From Bacillota bacterium (GTDB taxonomy: Bacteria > Bacillota > Clostridia > Lachnospirales > Cellulosilyticaceae), in NCBI GenBank assembly GCA_023412455.1, contig JAEYNQ010000185.1:1-23855 (forward strand): a stretch of DNA of 23,855 nt. Reading direction: 5' to 3'. The notes beneath the pieces were generated by a model. The model did no database searches. It was not told the DNA's origin and saw nothing but the letters and a program-made list of their open reading frames with translations. Below are positions 21,954 to 23,855 of this stretch, piece by piece. Position 1 is the stretch's first letter, and each line of letters opens with the position of its first letter. A program made the position numbers and the translations under genes.

Positions 21954-22703
21954 ATGAATAAAATAATAAGTGTTGAGGATTTATCCTTTTACTACGGGGA
22001 TTTTAAAGCCCTAAAAAATATTAGTTTGGACGTAATAGAAAATGAAGTATTGGCTTTTATCGGTCCTTCAGGCTGTGGAAAGTCTACTTTGCTACGTCTC
22101 TTTAATCGTATGAGTGACTTAGCTGAAGGGGCAAAGATGGAAGGGGAAATTCATTTTAAGGCAAAGCCTTTTTTTGAAATAGATGTCATTGAACTACGTA
22201 AAAGAGTGGGTATGGTTTTTCAAAGACCTAATCCTTTTCCCATGAGTATTTATGATAACATTGCTTATGGTCCTAAGATGCAAGGCATTAGAAAAAAGGC
22301 AGAGCTAGATGAGATTGTAGAAGATAGCTTAAGAAAAGCCGCTATTTGGGAGGAAGTAAAGGATAAGCTTCGTAAAAATGCCATTACTTTGTCAGGGGGG
22401 CAACAACAGAGAATTTGCATTGCTCGCTCTATTGCTATGCGCCCAGACGTTTTATTAATGGATGAACCCACCTCAGCCTTAGATCCTATTTCAACTTCTA
22501 AAATAGAAGATTTGATAAGTGAACTTAAAAAGCAGTATACCATTGTCATTGTGACACATAATATGCAACAAGCAGCACGTATTTCTGATCGTACGGCCTT
22601 TTTCTTATTAGGTGAGCTTATTGAACTAGATAGAACGCAAATGCTATTTAACACACCACAACATAAGAAGACCGAAGACTATATTACAGGACGATTTGGT
22701 TAA
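21954..22703 (+). CDS. pstB: Phosphate ABC transporter ATPase PstB
   Basis: 249-residue cytoplasmic ATPase that powers phosphate uptake. Walker A is GPSGCGKST (37-45), the Q-loop is VFQRPNPFPMSIYDN with Gln90, a PstB-specific stretch, the ABC signature is LSGGQQQR (146-153), Walker B is VLLMDEPTSALD (from 166), and the switch His is in VTHNMQQA. The length is normal. AAGGAG precedes the ATG at the usual distance. phoU follows after 14 bases. Confidence 0.98.
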   Translation: MNKIISVEDLSFYYGDFKALKNISLDVIENEVLAFIGPSGCGKSTLLRLFNRMSDLAEGAKMEGEIHFKAKPFFEIDVIELRKRVGMVFQRPNPFPMSIYDNIAYGPKMQGIRKKAELDEIVEDSLRKAAIWEEVKDKLRKNAITLSGGQQQRICIARSIAMRPDVLLMDEPTSALDPISTSKIEDLISELKKQYTIVIVTHNMQQAARISDRTAFFLLGELIELDRTQMLFNTPQHKKTEDYITGRFG

Positions 22704-22717
22704 TAGGGGGGAATGGG

Positions 22718-23398
22718 ATGACACTTAGAAAACGATATGAAGAAAAATTAAGACTATTAAATGATAAGATTATAGAGATGGGACATATTATAAATCGCCT
22801 TATTGAACAGACTATTGAGGCCATCACCCTAGATGATAAGGACTTGGCTCAAAAAACCATATTAGAGGATGATATCATTGACAATCTGCAATTGGAGATA
22901 GAGAGAGAATGTGCGCTTCTCATTGCATTACAACAGCCAGTAGCTAGTGATTTACGCTTTATCATTTCTGCCATTAAGATAATCACAGATATTGAACGTA
23001 TTGCAGACCAATGTTCAGATATTTGTCAGTATAGCTTAAAGATGAAAGATGGAAGTTGGAAGGAAGAAGTCAATTATCAAAGACATATTGAGAAAATGGC
23101 CCTTAGTACCAAGAAGATGCTCGAGCAAACATTGACAAGTTATACTTTACAAGACCATGAACTAGCCAGAGAAGTCTTACGATCAGATGACCAAATTGAT
23201 GCAAGCTTTCTTAAGATATGGGAGGAGATTAAAGGCGAAATGATAACTCGTCCTGAATTCATTGAAACGGGTATGCAGTATCTTATGGTTATTAAATACC
23301 TTGAACGTATTGCCGACCATATTACGAATATTGCAGAATGGATGCTTTATAGTCATACAGGAGAATACCTTATTCATGCTACACCAGAGGAACAATAA
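22718..23398 (+). CDS. phoU: Phosphate signalling protein PhoU
   Basis: 226-residue cytoplasmic regulator that links Pst transport activity to PhoR and restrains phosphate uptake. It has the two-fold repeat of three-helix bundles and both metal-binding motifs: ITDIERIADQCSDI (about 90-103) and IKYLERIADHITNIAEW (about 191-207). RFIISAIKI is also typical. It is the last gene of the operon; a terminator stem begins within its last codons. With PhoR lacking an external sensor domain, PhoU is probably the main input to PhoR here. Confidence 0.97.
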   Translation: MTLRKRYEEKLRLLNDKIIEMGHIINRLIEQTIEAITLDDKDLAQKTILEDDIIDNLQLEIERECALLIALQQPVASDLRFIISAIKIITDIERIADQCSDICQYSLKMKDGSWKEEVNYQRHIEKMALSTKKMLEQTLTSYTLQDHELAREVLRSDDQIDASFLKIWEEIKGEMITRPEFIETGMQYLMVIKYLERIADHITNIAEWMLYSHTGEYLIHATPEEQ

Positions 23399-23422
23399 AA
23401 GAGTCCTCTGGTTTCTTTTTTT
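23383..23422 (+). terminator. Terminator of the pstSCAB-phoU operon
   Basis: ACCAGAGGA (23383-23391) pairs with TCCTCTGGT (23404-23412), a 9-bp stem with a 12-base loop, followed by a T-rich run (TTTCTTTTTTT). The left arm lies in the last codons of phoU. Confidence 0.9.
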
Positions 23423-23449
23423 GATTAATGGCCTATTTAATTGTATAAT
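23421..23449 (+). promoter_or_regulatory. Putative promoter of the truncated membrane protein gene
   Basis: TTGATT (23421-23426) and a perfect TATAAT (23444-23449) with a 17-base spacer. The -35 begins at the end of the T run of the phoU terminator, and the next start codon is ~37 bases downstream of the -10. Confidence 0.65.
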
Positions 23450-23485
23450 AGTATTAAATATGTTTTTATGCTAAGGGGTTCTATT

Positions 23486-23855
23486 ATGAAGCATTTTATT
23501 TTTTTGTTTCACATGGTTACATTTTTGGTAGGATTTGTTGGAATAATCTCAGCCCTATTTGCTTATATAAAGTATCCTATTAAATTAGTAAAGTATTATA
23601 TTATATTTATTGTAGCCTTAACCGTTATATTATTAGAACAGACGATTATCTCTTATGAAATGATAAACATTGTAGAATTCTTTTGGCTTAATGTTCTATT
23701 GAATAGTGCGGAATATGTGTCTAGTGGGCTTATTATTTATTTTTTGCCCCTTTTTGTACATGAGCTTACCAAAAGCGTATGGACAAAAAAGAAAAGATCT
23801 ATTTTTATAGGGTTAGTCGTCCTACAAGCTATCTTATGGGCGATGCATTATTTAA
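23486..23855 (+). CDS. Multi-spanning membrane protein, N-terminal part (cut by window edge)
   Basis: An open frame starts with ATG at 23486, seven bases after AAGGGG (23473-23478), and runs off the right edge after 123 codons. The visible part begins MKHFIFLFHMVTFLVGFVGI and contains about four hydrophobic segments (roughly residues 5-27, 34-53, 61-95 as one or two passes, and 106-123), separated by short basic loops such as TKKKRS. This looks like the start of a 7-transmembrane-type sensor module. Such N-termini occur in some Clostridia before a cytoplasmic LuxR-type HTH or a signalling domain, but the deciding C-terminus is not in view. I do not assign a family. Confidence 0.75.
   Translation, partial: MKHFIFLFHMVTFLVGFVGIISALFAYIKYPIKLVKYYIIFIVALTVILLEQTIISYEMINIVEFFWLNVLLNSAEYVSSGLIIYFLPLFVHELTKSVWTKKKRSIFIGLVVLQAILWAMHYL

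Noticed and set aside
22265..22654. 129-codon minus-strand frame inside pstB
   Set aside because: It lies wholly within conserved PstB motifs and is explained by codon usage on the opposite strand.

Overview
The window is a low-GC, densely packed bacterial chromosome segment of Firmicutes (Clostridia, Lachnospirales-like) type. This is suggested by the lon-engB pair, strong AAGGAGG-type ribosome binding sites, a DUF4364 regulator, Gram-positive PhoP-type boxes, lipoprotein substrate-binding proteins and a YesM/YesN-style sugar two-component system. A cellulolytic genus such as Cellulosilyticum is a guess only. I see no insertion sequence, CRISPR array or prophage.

Region 1 (1-3956): the 3' part of lon (its first codons lie off the left edge), engB, an intergenic stretch with two overlapping long inverted repeats, an unidentified acidic protein gene, and a promoter followed by tRNA-Gly(GCC) and tRNA-Pro(TGG). 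Region 2 (3957-13613): a 570-base gene-free stretch, then a sugar-uptake locus: a YesM-like sensor kinase, a YesN-like AraC response regulator, a lipoprotein sugar-binding protein, two ABC permeases and a cytoplasmic GH36 alpha-galactosidase-type enzyme. No ABC ATPase is present. A ~70-bp promoter block with a 22-bp-period direct repeat occurs almost unchanged before both the kinase-regulator genes and the binding-protein genes; it is the most interesting regulatory signal here and probably the regulator's operator.

Region 3 (13612-15652, minus strand): a DUF4364 winged-helix protein, a YhcC/YtqA-type radical SAM protein and a small unidentified helical protein. Region 4 (15823-23422): the phosphate-starvation system. 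phoP-phoR are followed by a convergent rlmL/ypsC-type rRNA methyltransferase, then pstS-pstC-pstA-pstB-phoU. Four TTAACA-like repeats at exact 11-bp spacing sit just upstream of a -10 box before pstS, which is a textbook Gram-positive Pho box. PhoR has almost no extracellular domain, so phosphate sensing probably passes through Pst/PhoU.

The right edge cuts a membrane-protein gene with its own promoter. Most of the window is ordinary and well explained. The observations worth following are in the control regions: the duplicated promoter/operator block with an orphan ribosome binding site, the overlapping inverted repeats before the unknown acidic gene, and several strong intercistronic hairpins. 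I found no convincing undescribed multi-gene system.
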